From contig NZ_JACWFH010000008.1 in NCBI RefSeq assembly GCF_019749255.1, positions 165,834-229,833 of the forward strand: DNA of 64,000 nucleotides, read 5' to 3'. This DNA comes from Mesobacillus maritimus (GTDB lineage Bacteria > Bacillota > Bacilli > Bacillales > Cytobacillaceae). This document shows, piece after piece, positions 55,985 to 64,000 of the stretch; position 1 is the stretch's first letter, and each line of letters opens with the position of its first letter. The notes beneath the pieces were generated by a model that saw only the letters and a list, made by a program, of their open reading frames with translations, was not told where the DNA came from and made no database searches. The position numbers and the translations under genes are program-made.

Positions 55985-56968
55985 ATGGCGGTCATTTCTT
56001 ATATAGAAGCAGTTACACAGGCAATTCGAGAAGAAATGGAAAGAGATTCGAACGTCTTTGTCCTCGGAGAAGATGTAGGGAAAAAAGGTGGAGTGTTTAA
56101 GGCAACTGCCGGCCTTTATGAAAAATTTGGGGAACAACGTGTCATTGACACTCCTTTAGCGGAATCAGCTATTGCAGGTGTCGGGATAGGTGCAGCGATG
56201 TATGGTATGAGACCAATAGCGGAGATGCAATTTGCTGATTTTATCATGCCTGCGGTTAACCAAATTATTTCAGAAGCTGCAAAAATTCGTTACCGTTCCA
56301 ATAATGACTGGAATTGTCCAATGGTGATTCGGGCTCCTTATGGTGGAGGAATTCATGGTGCATTGTATCATTCTCAGTCGGTAGAAGCAGTGTTCGCAAA
56401 TCAGCCAGGATTAAAAATAGTAATGCCATCAACTCCTTATGATGTTAAGGGATTACTGAAGGCGGCGATTCGCGACGATGATCCTGTATTGTTCTTTGAA
56501 CATAAGCGAGCTTACCGCCTCATCAAAGGCGAAGTTCCAAGTGACGATTATGTTCTTCCAATTGGAAAGGGAGATGTAAAGCGAAAAGGGGAAGATCTTA
56601 CCGTTATCACTTACGGATTATGTGTTCATTTTGCCTTACAAGCTGCTGAAAGACTGGAAAAGGATGGGATTTCTACCCATATTCTTGATTTGCGGACAGT
56701 TTATCCTTTAGATAAAGAGGCCATTATTGAGGCGGCTTCGAAGACAGGAAAGGTCCTCCTTTTAACAGAAGATAATAAAGAAGGAAGCATCATGAGCGAG
56801 GTTTCTGCGATTATTGCAGAGAATTGCTTATTTGAATTGGATGCTCCAATTAAGCGTCTAGCAGGACCGGATGTTCCGGCTATGCCGTATGCACCAACTA
56901 TGGAAAAATTCTTTATGGTTAACCCTGATAAAGTTGAAAAAGCAATGAGAGAACTTGCAGAATTCTGA
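55985..56968 (+). CDS. bkdAB: BkdAB, branched-chain keto acid dehydrogenase E1 beta
   Basis: This is the beta subunit of E1, 327 aa. Family blocks are VFVLGEDVGKKGGVFKAT, DTPLAESAIAGVGIGAAMYG, AEMQFADFIMPAVNQI and APYGGGIHGALYHSQS. The C-terminal transketolase domain is complete (RTVYPLDKEAI). Twelve bases after bkdAA. Confidence 0.96.
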   Translation: MAVISYIEAVTQAIREEMERDSNVFVLGEDVGKKGGVFKATAGLYEKFGEQRVIDTPLAESAIAGVGIGAAMYGMRPIAEMQFADFIMPAVNQIISEAAKIRYRSNNDWNCPMVIRAPYGGGIHGALYHSQSVEAVFANQPGLKIVMPSTPYDVKGLLKAAIRDDDPVLFFEHKRAYRLIKGEVPSDDYVLPIGKGDVKRKGEDLTVITYGLCVHFALQAAERLEKDGISTHILDLRTVYPLDKEAIIEAASKTGKVLLLTEDNKEGSIMSEVSAIIAENCLFELDAPIKRLAGPDVPAMPYAPTMEKFFMVNPDKVEKAMRELAEF

Positions 56969-56988
56969 TAGTGAGGAGGACAAATCCA

Positions 56989-58296
56989 TTGGCAGTTGAA
57001 CAAATCACAATGCCTCAGCTAGGGGAAAGTGTTACGGAAGGTACAATTAGTAAATGGCTTGTTGGACTAGGTGACAAAGTGAAAAAATATGACCCACTAG
57101 CTGAGGTCATGACAGATAAGGTAAATGCGGAGATTCCTTCCTCTTTTTCGGGTACGATTAAAGAGTTAATCGCGAACGAAGGGGATACATTGTCAATTGG
57201 TGAAGTGATTTTATTGATAGAAGTAGCAGGTAGCGGCAATGGAAATAGTGAAACAGAGGATATAGAGACTGTTGAAGAAAAAACAGAAGTTCCATCTGTA
57301 AATGTAACAGATACGAATATCAAAAAGGGTGTAAACAGTGGAAGGTACTCACCGGCTGTTCTTAAACTTTCTCAAGAACATGGAATCGATCTTTCTCTTG
57401 TATCTGGAAGTGGAGCTGGAGGGAGAATTACGAGGAAAGATTTAATGAAAGTCATTGAATCTGGTACTATTCCTCCACAGGTTGAATCCATACAAGAACT
57501 TGAAACGGTTTCTCAGATCGTTAAGGGAGAAAAGTCTGAATCGACACCTCCAACTCAAGCACCACTTAAAACACACTCTAGTCCAGTTGGGGCTGGAGAT
57601 ATCGAAATACCGGTTACAGGTATCAGGAAGGCTATTGCGACAAACATGATGAGAAGTAAGCAAGAGGTGCCACATGCATGGACGATGGTGGAGGTAGATG
57701 TAACCAACCTAGTAGAATATCGTAATAGTTTAAAGGATACCTTTAAACAAAAGGAAGGTTTTAACCTTACTTTCTTTGCTTTTTTTGTTAAAGCAGCTGC
57801 GCAGGCTTTGAAAGAGTTCCCAGAAATAAACTCGATGTGGGCTGGGGATAAAATTATTCAGAAGCGAGACATTAATATCTCTATTGCCGTTGCAACCGAT
57901 GATGCTCTGTTCGTTCCGGTTATTAAGAATGCAGATGAGAAAACAATTAAAGGGATTGCCCGCGAAATTACAGAACTCGCTGAAAAGGTTCGATCCGGAA
58001 AACTTCGTTCAGAAGATATGCAGGGTGGCACATTTACAGTTAACAACACAGGATCTTTTGGTTCTGTTCAGTCAATGGGAATCATTAATTACCCACAAGC
58101 AGCGATTTTGCAAGTGGAATCCATTGTTAAACGGCCAGTCGTGGTTAACAATGGAATGATTGCTGTCAGAGACATGGTGAACCTATGCCTGTCCCTTGAT
58201 CACCGCATTCTAGATGGGCTAGTTTGTGGACGTTTCCTTCAGCGTATAAAAGAGATTCTAGAAGGCACCTCAAAAGATAAGACACCAATCTATTAA
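56989..58296 (+). CDS. bkdB: BkdB, lipoamide acyltransferase (E2)
   Basis: This core E2 of the complex has 435 aa. The lipoyl domain (1-80) has its Lys in VMTDKVNAEIP (near 44). The peripheral subunit-binding domain (about 118-152) is GRYSPAVLKLSQEHGIDLSL. The acetyltransferase domain (about 205-435) has the catalytic SLDHRILDG. TTG 56989 is about 9 bases after GAGGAGG and gives MAVEQITMPQLGES. GTG 56971 overlaps the previous gene's control region. Lipoylation would depend on the LipM pathway. Confidence 0.95.
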   Translation: MAVEQITMPQLGESVTEGTISKWLVGLGDKVKKYDPLAEVMTDKVNAEIPSSFSGTIKELIANEGDTLSIGEVILLIEVAGSGNGNSETEDIETVEEKTEVPSVNVTDTNIKKGVNSGRYSPAVLKLSQEHGIDLSLVSGSGAGGRITRKDLMKVIESGTIPPQVESIQELETVSQIVKGEKSESTPPTQAPLKTHSSPVGAGDIEIPVTGIRKAIATNMMRSKQEVPHAWTMVEVDVTNLVEYRNSLKDTFKQKEGFNLTFFAFFVKAAAQALKEFPEINSMWAGDKIIQKRDINISIAVATDDALFVPVIKNADEKTIKGIAREITELAEKVRSGKLRSEDMQGGTFTVNNTGSFGSVQSMGIINYPQAAILQVESIVKRPVVVNNGMIAVRDMVNLCLSLDHRILDGLVCGRFLQRIKEILEGTSKDKTPIY

Positions 58297-58303
58297 GAGC
58301 TGT

Positions 58304-58380
58304 AAAGCATTGCATTACACAAGATCTTGTAAGAGGAATAGATTCCTTTTTTAAGATCTTGTGTAGGTAATGCTTTTTTA
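58304..58380 (+). terminator. Terminator of the bkd operon
   Basis: A long hairpin: AAAGCATT-GC-ATTACACAAGATCTT against AAGATCTTGTGTA-G-GTAATGCTTT, ending in T-rich sequence. About 22 pairs. Confidence 0.85.
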
Positions 58381-58574
58381 ATGTTTATGGAAATTTTATT
58401 AAGATGATAGGTTGCTGATGTAGAAATGAACATATACCTTACAAGGAGAATAGCTTTATTGCCAGTTCGCCTTATGTATACTAAAATGAATGAAGAATAG
58501 TTAGAATTTTTTTATTTATTACTCCCAATAAAAGAGAGGAGGAAATACTGTCCTTTTTAAGGGCAGTAGCTCTT

Positions 58575-60449
58575 ATGAAACTAGAGAAAATGAAAGAAAT
58601 AACTTTCCCAATTAGTGACAATAATGACTGGGCAAAAAAAGCGGAAGAGTCTTTGAGAGGCAAAAGTATTGAAAACCTTTACAAATCTACATATGAGAAG
58701 ATTCAAATTAAACCTCTCTATACAAAGAAGGATCTGGACCCAAACAGTTTAGCCCAATACCCAGGAGAGTCCAACTATAGTCGAGGAATTGAAAGAGTTG
58801 GATACAAACTGAAAAGCTGGCATATCGCGAATAAATTACCTTATAAAACATTAGATCAGTTAATAGAAAAATCGCGATTGGCTTTTTCAGCTGGGCAAAA
58901 TGCGCTAGCATTTGAGGTAACAGAGGAAGTATTTTCGGATAAGGATAGCTTAAAAAAACTACTCAAAGAATTTTCTGCGTTAGGGACAATGAGTATTCAT
59001 ACAAAAGAATTTTTTATTCCGTTTATGAAGGTGGTTTTGGAACAACAAAGTGAAACGGGCAAGATGACTGGTTTTATTGGTTCTGACCCTATTGCAGAGG
59101 CAGCAACAAAAGGAAGTTTTAATCAAAGGGAAAAAGAAACTTTTAATCAATGGCTTGAAAGTGTTAAGGAAGCTGATTCCTCAATACCAAATGTTAAAAC
59201 CATCCTTGTTGATGCTGCTCCTTATCAAAATAGTGGGGCCAATGCCGTTCAGGAAGTGGGTATTGCACTTGCGACAGGTATTTACTATGTCCAAAAGCTC
59301 CTAGATAACGGCTGGGAACTAGAGAAAGCGCTTAAAAAATTCGTCTTTCATTTTGCAGTTGGTGCAAACTTTTTCATGGAAACAGCTAAGCTTAGAGCTG
59401 CAAGGATTCTATGGGATAAGGCAATGGAAGCCTATGGAGCCGATGATGAGTCACGTAAAATGGTGATTTCAGCAGAAACCTCGCAATTAACGAAAACTGT
59501 TTTTGACCCGTATGTAAACTTGCTACGTGCTGGAAATGAAGCTTTTTCTGCTGTACTTGGTGGAGTGCAGTATCTAAGCATAGGGACACTAGATGAGGCA
59601 GCCGGAGAAAGTTCGGTTTTTTCTGAGCGAATTGCCCGCAATACACAGCTAATCTTAAAAGCAGAGGCTCATCTCGAAAAGGTAGCTGACCCTGCTGGTG
59701 GATCCTATTATGTTGAAGCACTGACTAAAGAAATAGCTACAAAGGCTTGGGAGTTTTTCCTCGAGATTGACAATAAAGGTGGAATTGTTGAGGAATTAAA
59801 AGCAAGCAACCTTCAAAAGAAAATAGCTGATGTAAGAGTTCAAAGGGAAAAAGATGTGTTCATGAGGAAACAAAGCATCATTGGTACGAATGTATATGCA
59901 AATGTAGCTGAAAAGGCAAGTTTTAAAGGGGAAGGTAAATCGATAGCTGCATCAGCAGAGTTCGAAAGGCTTGAGACTAAGAGACTAGCAGAACCTTACG
60001 AAATTCTCCGCAAGAAAGCAAGGGAAATAGGGGAGAAAAGTGGAGCCTATCCAACTGTTGGCTTAATTTGTCTTGGAGAATTAAAAAAACATAAAGCGCG
60101 TGCCGATTTCATTCAGGGATTTTTGTCGGCGGGTGGAATTGAAACTTTTAGAAGTAGTGAATTAAGTGACATTAAAGCTGTCTTTGAATTCGTTCAGTTG
60201 TCTAGCTTAAATCATTTCTGTATATGTGGCGACAATAGTCAGTATGCAGAAATTGGTGTAACCCTTGTGAAAGAAATAGAATCTAAATTTCCTGAAGTGA
60301 AGCTTAGCCTTGCGGGTAATCCTGATGCAGCAATGAGGAAAGAGTTTTCCGATGCTGGAATTCAACAGTTTTATCATTTAAATAGCAATAACTATGAAAT
60401 TCTTGCTAATTTATTGAAGGAAATGGAGGTGGCTCTCGGTGCCAAATAA
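58575..60449 (+). CDS. mutA: MutA, methylmalonyl-CoA mutase small subunit
   Basis: This is the non-catalytic subunit of the heterodimeric mutase, 624 aa. The N-terminal barrel domain is recognisable ([36 protein letters not shown]). The C-terminal cobalamin-type domain lacks the DxHxxG ligand motif ([18 protein letters not shown]), as is normal for the small subunit. ATG 58575 has only a weak AAGGG upstream. A stronger AGAGGAGG at 58536 is too far for it but suits an in-frame CTG at 58548, so the start is not certain. Overlaps mutB by 11 bases. Confidence 0.93.
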   Translation: MKLEKMKEITFPISDNNDWAKKAEESLRGKSIENLYKSTYEKIQIKPLYTKKDLDPNSLAQYPGESNYSRGIERVGYKLKSWHIANKLPYKTLDQLIEKSRLAFSAGQNALAFEVTEEVFSDKDSLKKLLKEFSALGTMSIHTKEFFIPFMKVVLEQQSETGKMTGFIGSDPIAEAATKGSFNQREKETFNQWLESVKEADSSIPNVKTILVDAAPYQNSGANAVQEVGIALATGIYYVQKLLDNGWELEKALKKFVFHFAVGANFFMETAKLRAARILWDKAMEAYGADDESRKMVISAETSQLTKTVFDPYVNLLRAGNEAFSAVLGGVQYLSIGTLDEAAGESSVFSERIARNTQLILKAEAHLEKVADPAGGSYYVEALTKEIATKAWEFFLEIDNKGGIVEELKASNLQKKIADVRVQREKDVFMRKQSIIGTNVYANVAEKASFKGEGKSIAASAEFERLETKRLAEPYEILRKKAREIGEKSGAYPTVGLICLGELKKHKARADFIQGFLSAGGIETFRSSELSDIKAVFEFVQLSSLNHFCICGDNSQYAEIGVTLVKEIESKFPEVKLSLAGNPDAAMRKEFSDAGIQQFYHLNSNNYEILANLLKEMEVALGAK

Positions 60450-62634
60450 GCCTGATTTTAGCAAAGTCTCTCTTTTTGCAGAAGAAAAACCTTCCTCCCC
60501 AGTGGATTGGAAGAGCAAAGTAGAGGCAGAAATTGATCAGACCATTGATGAACTCCTTTTTGAAACAAATGAGGGGATTAAGTTGAAGCCACTGTATACG
60601 AAAGAAGACCTGGAAGGCTTATCTCATATAGATGACAAGCCGGGCTTGCCCCCGTATACGCGTGGACCTTACCCGACCATGTATGTGAATCGGCCTTGGA
60701 CGGTTAGGCAATATGCTGGATTCTCAACAGCAGAGGAAAGCAATGCCTTCTACCGGCGAAATCTTGCCATGGGGCAAAAAGGTCTATCTGTTGCGTTTGA
60801 TTTAGCCACACACCGTGGGTATGATTCGGATCATTCTCGAGTCGTTGGGGATGTTGGAAAAGCGGGAGTAGCGATTGACTCAATCCTTGATATGAAGATT
60901 TTATTCGATGGGATTCCACTCGATCAAATGTCTGTTTCGATGACAATGAATGGAGCTGTTCTTCCGATTATGGCCTTTTTTATCGTAACGGCCGAGGAAC
61001 AGGGAGTCTCTCAAGAAAAATTGTCTGGAACAATCCAAAACGATATTTTAAAAGAATACATGGTAAGAAATACGTACATTTATCCACCAGAGATGTCGAT
61101 GAAAATAATTGCAGATATTTTTGAATACACGTCCAACTATATGCCAAAGTTCAATAGCATTAGTATTTCAGGCTATCATATGCAAGAAGCTGGGGCTCCT
61201 GCTGATATTGAACTTGCCTACACGCTTGCAGATGGACTTGAATATGTGAGAACCGGTTTAGAGGCTGGGATTGATATTGATTCTTTTGCACCAAGATTGT
61301 CGTTTTTCTGGGCTGTTGGAATGAACTATTTTATGGAAGTTGCAAAAATGCGGGCAGCTCGCCAAATCTGGGCGAAAATGATGAAATCTTTTGATCCGAA
61401 GAACCCAAAATCGATGGCACTGCGAACTCATTCGCAAACGTCTGGTTGGAGTCTAACCGAACAGGATCCTTATAATAATGTCATACGTACTCTAATTGAA
61501 GCACATGCTGCTGCTATGGGGCACACGCAATCTCTCCACACGAATGCACTTGATGAGGCGATTGCATTGCCAACAGATTTCTCAGCGCGAATTGCCCGTA
61601 ATACCCAGTTGTTTTTACAAGAAGAATCCGGTATTACAAATGTGATTGATCCATGGGGCGGAAGCTATTATGTTGAGACCCTAACAAAGGAATTAGTTGA
61701 GCGTGCCTGGAGTCATATCGAAGAAATTGAAGAGCTCGGTGGAATGGCGAAGGCAATTGAAACAGGGCTTCCAAAAATGAAAATTGAAGAGGCGGCGGCG
61801 CGTCGTCAGGCACAAATTGATTCTGGAAAGGAAACAATTGTTGGTGTTAACCAATATCAAACTACTGATGAGGAACCATTAGAAATTCTAGATATTGATA
61901 ACACTGCCGTACGACTAAAGCAAATTGAACGATTAGAACAATTAAAGGCAACTAGGGATCAAGATAAAGTTAAAGAGGCGTTAGAAGCACTGACTGAAGC
62001 AGCAGAGTCAGGGAAAGGCAACCTTTTAGAACTGGCTGTTCAAGCTGCAAGGGTTCGAGCCACTTTAGGTGAAATTTCTGATGCGGTTGAGAAGGCTGCT
62101 GGAAGGCATAAAGCTACGATTCGCTCCATCACGGGGGTTTATAGCTCCTCTTATTCCAATGAAGAAGAAATGGCTCTTGTAAAACAGATGACGGATGAGT
62201 TCCTTGAAAATGAAGGCAGAAGACCGCGAATCTTAATTGCCAAAATGGGTCAGGATGGCCATGACCGTGGTGCAAAAGTGGTATCAACGGCATTTGCTGA
62301 TTTAGGGTTTGATGTCGATATTGGTCCACTATTTCAAACACCTGAAGAAACGGCTATGCAAGCAGTGGAAAACGATGTCCATGTAATTGGAATCAGCTCA
62401 TTAGCGGCTGGCCACAAAACACTCGTTCCTCAGCTTGTTAACGAGCTGAAAAAGCTAGGACGCGAAGATATTGTCATTGTTGTAGGAGGAGTCATTCCAG
62501 CAAAGGATTACCAATACCTTTATGACCAAGGAGCAAGTGCAATATTTGGCCCAGGGACCGTCATTCCAGTTTCAGCCCAAAAGGTTATTAAAACCATTTA
62601 CGAACGGTTAGGTTATGAGGAAGTGACTCCTTAA
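60439..62634 (+). CDS. mutB: MutB, methylmalonyl-CoA mutase large subunit
   Basis: This is the catalytic adenosylcobalamin enzyme interconverting methylmalonyl-CoA and succinyl-CoA, 731 aa. The substrate barrel contains [20 protein letters not shown] (near 75-95) with the catalytic Tyr, and [14 protein letters not shown]. The C-terminal B12 domain has the axial His in [13 protein letters not shown] (DxHxxG, near 615), plus [14 protein letters not shown] and VVGGVIP. GTG 60439 follows GGAGGTG. Stop codon abuts the meaB ATG. Confidence 0.97.
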   Translation: MPNKPDFSKVSLFAEEKPSSPVDWKSKVEAEIDQTIDELLFETNEGIKLKPLYTKEDLEGLSHIDDKPGLPPYTRGPYPTMYVNRPWTVRQYAGFSTAEESNAFYRRNLAMGQKGLSVAFDLATHRGYDSDHSRVVGDVGKAGVAIDSILDMKILFDGIPLDQMSVSMTMNGAVLPIMAFFIVTAEEQGVSQEKLSGTIQNDILKEYMVRNTYIYPPEMSMKIIADIFEYTSNYMPKFNSISISGYHMQEAGAPADIELAYTLADGLEYVRTGLEAGIDIDSFAPRLSFFWAVGMNYFMEVAKMRAARQIWAKMMKSFDPKNPKSMALRTHSQTSGWSLTEQDPYNNVIRTLIEAHAAAMGHTQSLHTNALDEAIALPTDFSARIARNTQLFLQEESGITNVIDPWGGSYYVETLTKELVERAWSHIEEIEELGGMAKAIETGLPKMKIEEAAARRQAQIDSGKETIVGVNQYQTTDEEPLEILDIDNTAVRLKQIERLEQLKATRDQDKVKEALEALTEAAESGKGNLLELAVQAARVRATLGEISDAVEKAAGRHKATIRSITGVYSSSYSNEEEMALVKQMTDEFLENEGRRPRILIAKMGQDGHDRGAKVVSTAFADLGFDVDIGPLFQTPEETAMQAVENDVHVIGISSLAAGHKTLVPQLVNELKKLGREDIVIVVGGVIPAKDYQYLYDQGASAIFGPGTVIPVSAQKVIKTIYERLGYEEVTP

Positions 62635-63648
62635 ATGGGAAGGTTTATAAAAAAATCAAACCATAAAGATATTGATGCGATGATGCTTGCCGAGGATATC
62701 CTTCAAGGAAGCAGAATATCCTTGGCGCGTGGCATCACGCTTGTAGAAAGTAATTCAGAGCATCATTTCCATGAAGCACAGAAAATGCTCGAAAAGCTAC
62801 TGCCGGAAACAGGCAGGGCAATCCGAATTGGAATCACTGGGGTACCAGGTGCAGGGAAAAGTACGTTTATAGAAGCCTTTGGTAGCTATCTCTGTAGCAA
62901 AGGATTAAAGGTAGCTGTGCTTGCTGTAGATCCTACTTCTAGTTTGACTGGTGGGAGCATCCTAGGAGATAAAACCCGGATGGAAAGGTTAGCAAGAAAC
63001 CCTAAAGCATTTATTCGTCCGTCTCCATCAGGGGGAAAGTTGGGCGGTGTTCACCGAAAGACGAGAGAAACGATGCTTTTGTGCGAGGCAGCTGGTTTTG
63101 ATGTTATTTTAGTGGAGACCGTCGGTGTTGGTCAGAGCGAGGTCATTGTTAGAGATATGGTCGACTTCTTCATGCTCCTTGTTTTAACAGGTGCAGGCGA
63201 TGAACTTCAAGGAATGAAAAAGGGAATTATGGAATTGGCGGATGCGGTTATTATTAATAAAGCAGATGGAGCGAATGAAATAGTTGCTAAGAAGACTAGG
63301 GGGGAATACAATCGAATCCTCCATTTTCTACAACCCGCTACAAAGGGCTGGGAAACAAAAGCGCTCATGTGTTCTTCGCTTAAAGAAACGGGAATTTCTG
63401 AGATTTGGGATATGATCTTAACATTTGAAAGAACGACAAAGGATTCTGGTGTCTTTTCAGATCGTAGGCGATTGCAAATGAAAGAATGGATCCATTCAAT
63501 GATTGTCGATCAATTACAAATGAGCTTTTTTCATGATACAAGAATCAAAAGCCTCCTTCCTAAAATTGAAAATGAAGTGATATCAGGGACTAGACCAGTC
63601 GCTGCAGCCGTGGACGAGCTGTTTAATGTTTATTATCAAAGAGATTAG
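62635..63648 (+). CDS. meaB: MeaB-type GTPase, mutase chaperone
   Basis: This G3E P-loop GTPase of 337 aa protects methylmalonyl-CoA mutase from inactivation and gates cofactor loading. Walker A is GVPGAGKSTFIEAFG (near 65), switch regions include VDPTSSLTGGSILGDKTRM and VETVGVGQSE, and the base motif is INKADG. ATG directly follows the mutB stop. Formerly annotated ArgK/LAO transport ATPase. Confidence 0.95.
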   Translation: MGRFIKKSNHKDIDAMMLAEDILQGSRISLARGITLVESNSEHHFHEAQKMLEKLLPETGRAIRIGITGVPGAGKSTFIEAFGSYLCSKGLKVAVLAVDPTSSLTGGSILGDKTRMERLARNPKAFIRPSPSGGKLGGVHRKTRETMLLCEAAGFDVILVETVGVGQSEVIVRDMVDFFMLLVLTGAGDELQGMKKGIMELADAVIINKADGANEIVAKKTRGEYNRILHFLQPATKGWETKALMCSSLKETGISEIWDMILTFERTTKDSGVFSDRRRLQMKEWIHSMIVDQLQMSFFHDTRIKSLLPKIENEVISGTRPVAAAVDELFNVYYQRD

Positions 63649-63760
63649 TATGAAAGGCAGTGCTAGCTAGATTCTTTGTTTTTATTGGGGTCGACAGCAC
63701 GAAGCGTTTCGATATAGTTGAAATCTATCGGACGGGACAAAGTTTTTTTGACTAGTTCTT

Positions 63761-63786
63761 GAATAGCTGAAAATATTCAGCTATTC
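63761..63786. repeat. Perfect inverted repeat
   Basis: GAATAGCTGAA-AATA-TTCAGCTATTC, an 11-bp stem with a 4-base loop, not followed by T. Function unknown; could be an RNA processing or protein-binding site. Confidence 0.6.
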
Positions 63787-63814
63787 TGGTAATTAGCAGT
63801 AATGTATCGGGTCG

Positions 63815-63847
63815 GGCGTGAATCCTATGTGATTCACGCCTTTTTTG
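63815..63847 (+). terminator. Terminator downstream of meaB
   Basis: GGCGTGAATC pairs with GATTCACGCC around CTATGT, followed by six T. It probably ends the mutA-mutB-meaB transcript. Confidence 0.9.
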
Positions 63848-63895
63848 TTTAAAACCACACATATTGAGGATAGGGATTTCTATTCCGGCGTTGTT

Positions 63896-64000
63896 CAAGG
63901 ACAAAATGATTGGGAGCAGGAAGGAAAATGTCTATGAGACCATCGCTCAAGGACAAAAGACTGGAATTAGGAAGGAAAATGTCTATGAGACCATCGCTCA
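63896..64000. repeat. Tandem 51-52 bp repeat array, truncated by window
   Basis: Two full units (63896-63947 and 63948-63998) and the first two bases of a third. Each has a conserved 11-base block, a variable 10-11-base segment (TGATTGGGAGC in one, GACTGGAATT in the other), then a conserved 30-base block. Across each junction TGTCTATGAG can pair with CTCAAGGACA around a 7-base loop, so the array would form a row of hairpins. Length and purpose cannot be seen here. Confidence 0.8.

Noticed and set aside
58548..58574. CTG start for mutA after the strong AGGAGG site
   Set aside because: The extension LSFLRAVAL has no family support; ATG 58575 gives the expected N-terminus, although its own ribosome-binding site is weak.
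63896..64000. CRISPR array
   Set aside because: The variable parts are only 10-11 bases, the repeats are longer than the spacers, and no cas gene is near.

Overview
The window is low-GC, Gram-positive and reads as a Bacillus-like (Bacillaceae) chromosome segment. It carries the competence operon comG, the sporulation genes spoIIIA, spoIVB and spo0A, spore photoproduct lyase, and the accBC-nusB-folD-xse-ispA-dxs-ahrC-recN block in the order familiar from Bacillus subtilis. The genus cannot be fixed from sequence alone. The pairing of an adenosylcobalamin ribonucleotide reductase with methylmalonyl-CoA mutase points away from B. subtilis itself. No rRNA, tRNA or CRISPR array was seen.

Layout. 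0.1-4.5 kb: comGA-GG and yqzE. 4.5-7.0 kb: yqhG and a SNF2-type helicase on the minus strand. 7.1-12.8 kb: tandem glycine riboswitch, gcvT-gcvPA-gcvPB, a rhodanese, and octanoyltransferase lipM. 12.8-22.4 kb: an accessory stretch. It holds nrdJ split by three group I introns behind a pair of NrdR boxes, a decayed tnsA, a response regulator/ABC transporter/histidine kinase cassette, and splB. 22.5-26.5 kb: yqhO, yqhP, yqhR, yqhT, efp and a 52-aa reverse-strand gene. 26.6-31.9 kb: spoIIIAA-AH behind a sigma-E promoter. 32-46.8 kb: accBC, yqhY, nusB, folD, xseAB, ispA, dxs, tlyA-like yqxC, ahrC, recN, spoIVB, spo0A. 46.9-58.3 kb: glpQ-like gene, DUF2627 gene, and the bkdR-ptb-bcd-buk-lpdV-bkdAA-bkdAB-bkdB branched-chain keto acid cluster with a sigma-54 promoter. 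58.5-63.6 kb: mutA-mutB-meaB. The last 105 bases enter a tandem repeat array that runs off the window.

How it fits together. The glycine cleavage system, LipM and the Bkd complex all depend on lipoyl groups. Bkd turns branched-chain keto acids into acyl-CoAs. MutAB/MeaB can feed methylmalonyl-CoA into succinyl-CoA. MutAB and NrdJ both need adenosylcobalamin. The sporulation genes show recognisable sigma-E, sigma-H and Spo0A sites.

The most unusual content is nrdJ. Four in-frame exons are separated by three ORF-less group I introns whose splice sites are supported by P1 and P10 pairings. Other points of interest are two genes (comGA, spoIIIAD) that appear to start at AUU, a tnsA remnant just after nrdJ, helically phased TTAAG repeats before the ABC genes, paired palindromes around bkdR, and the terminal repeat array.
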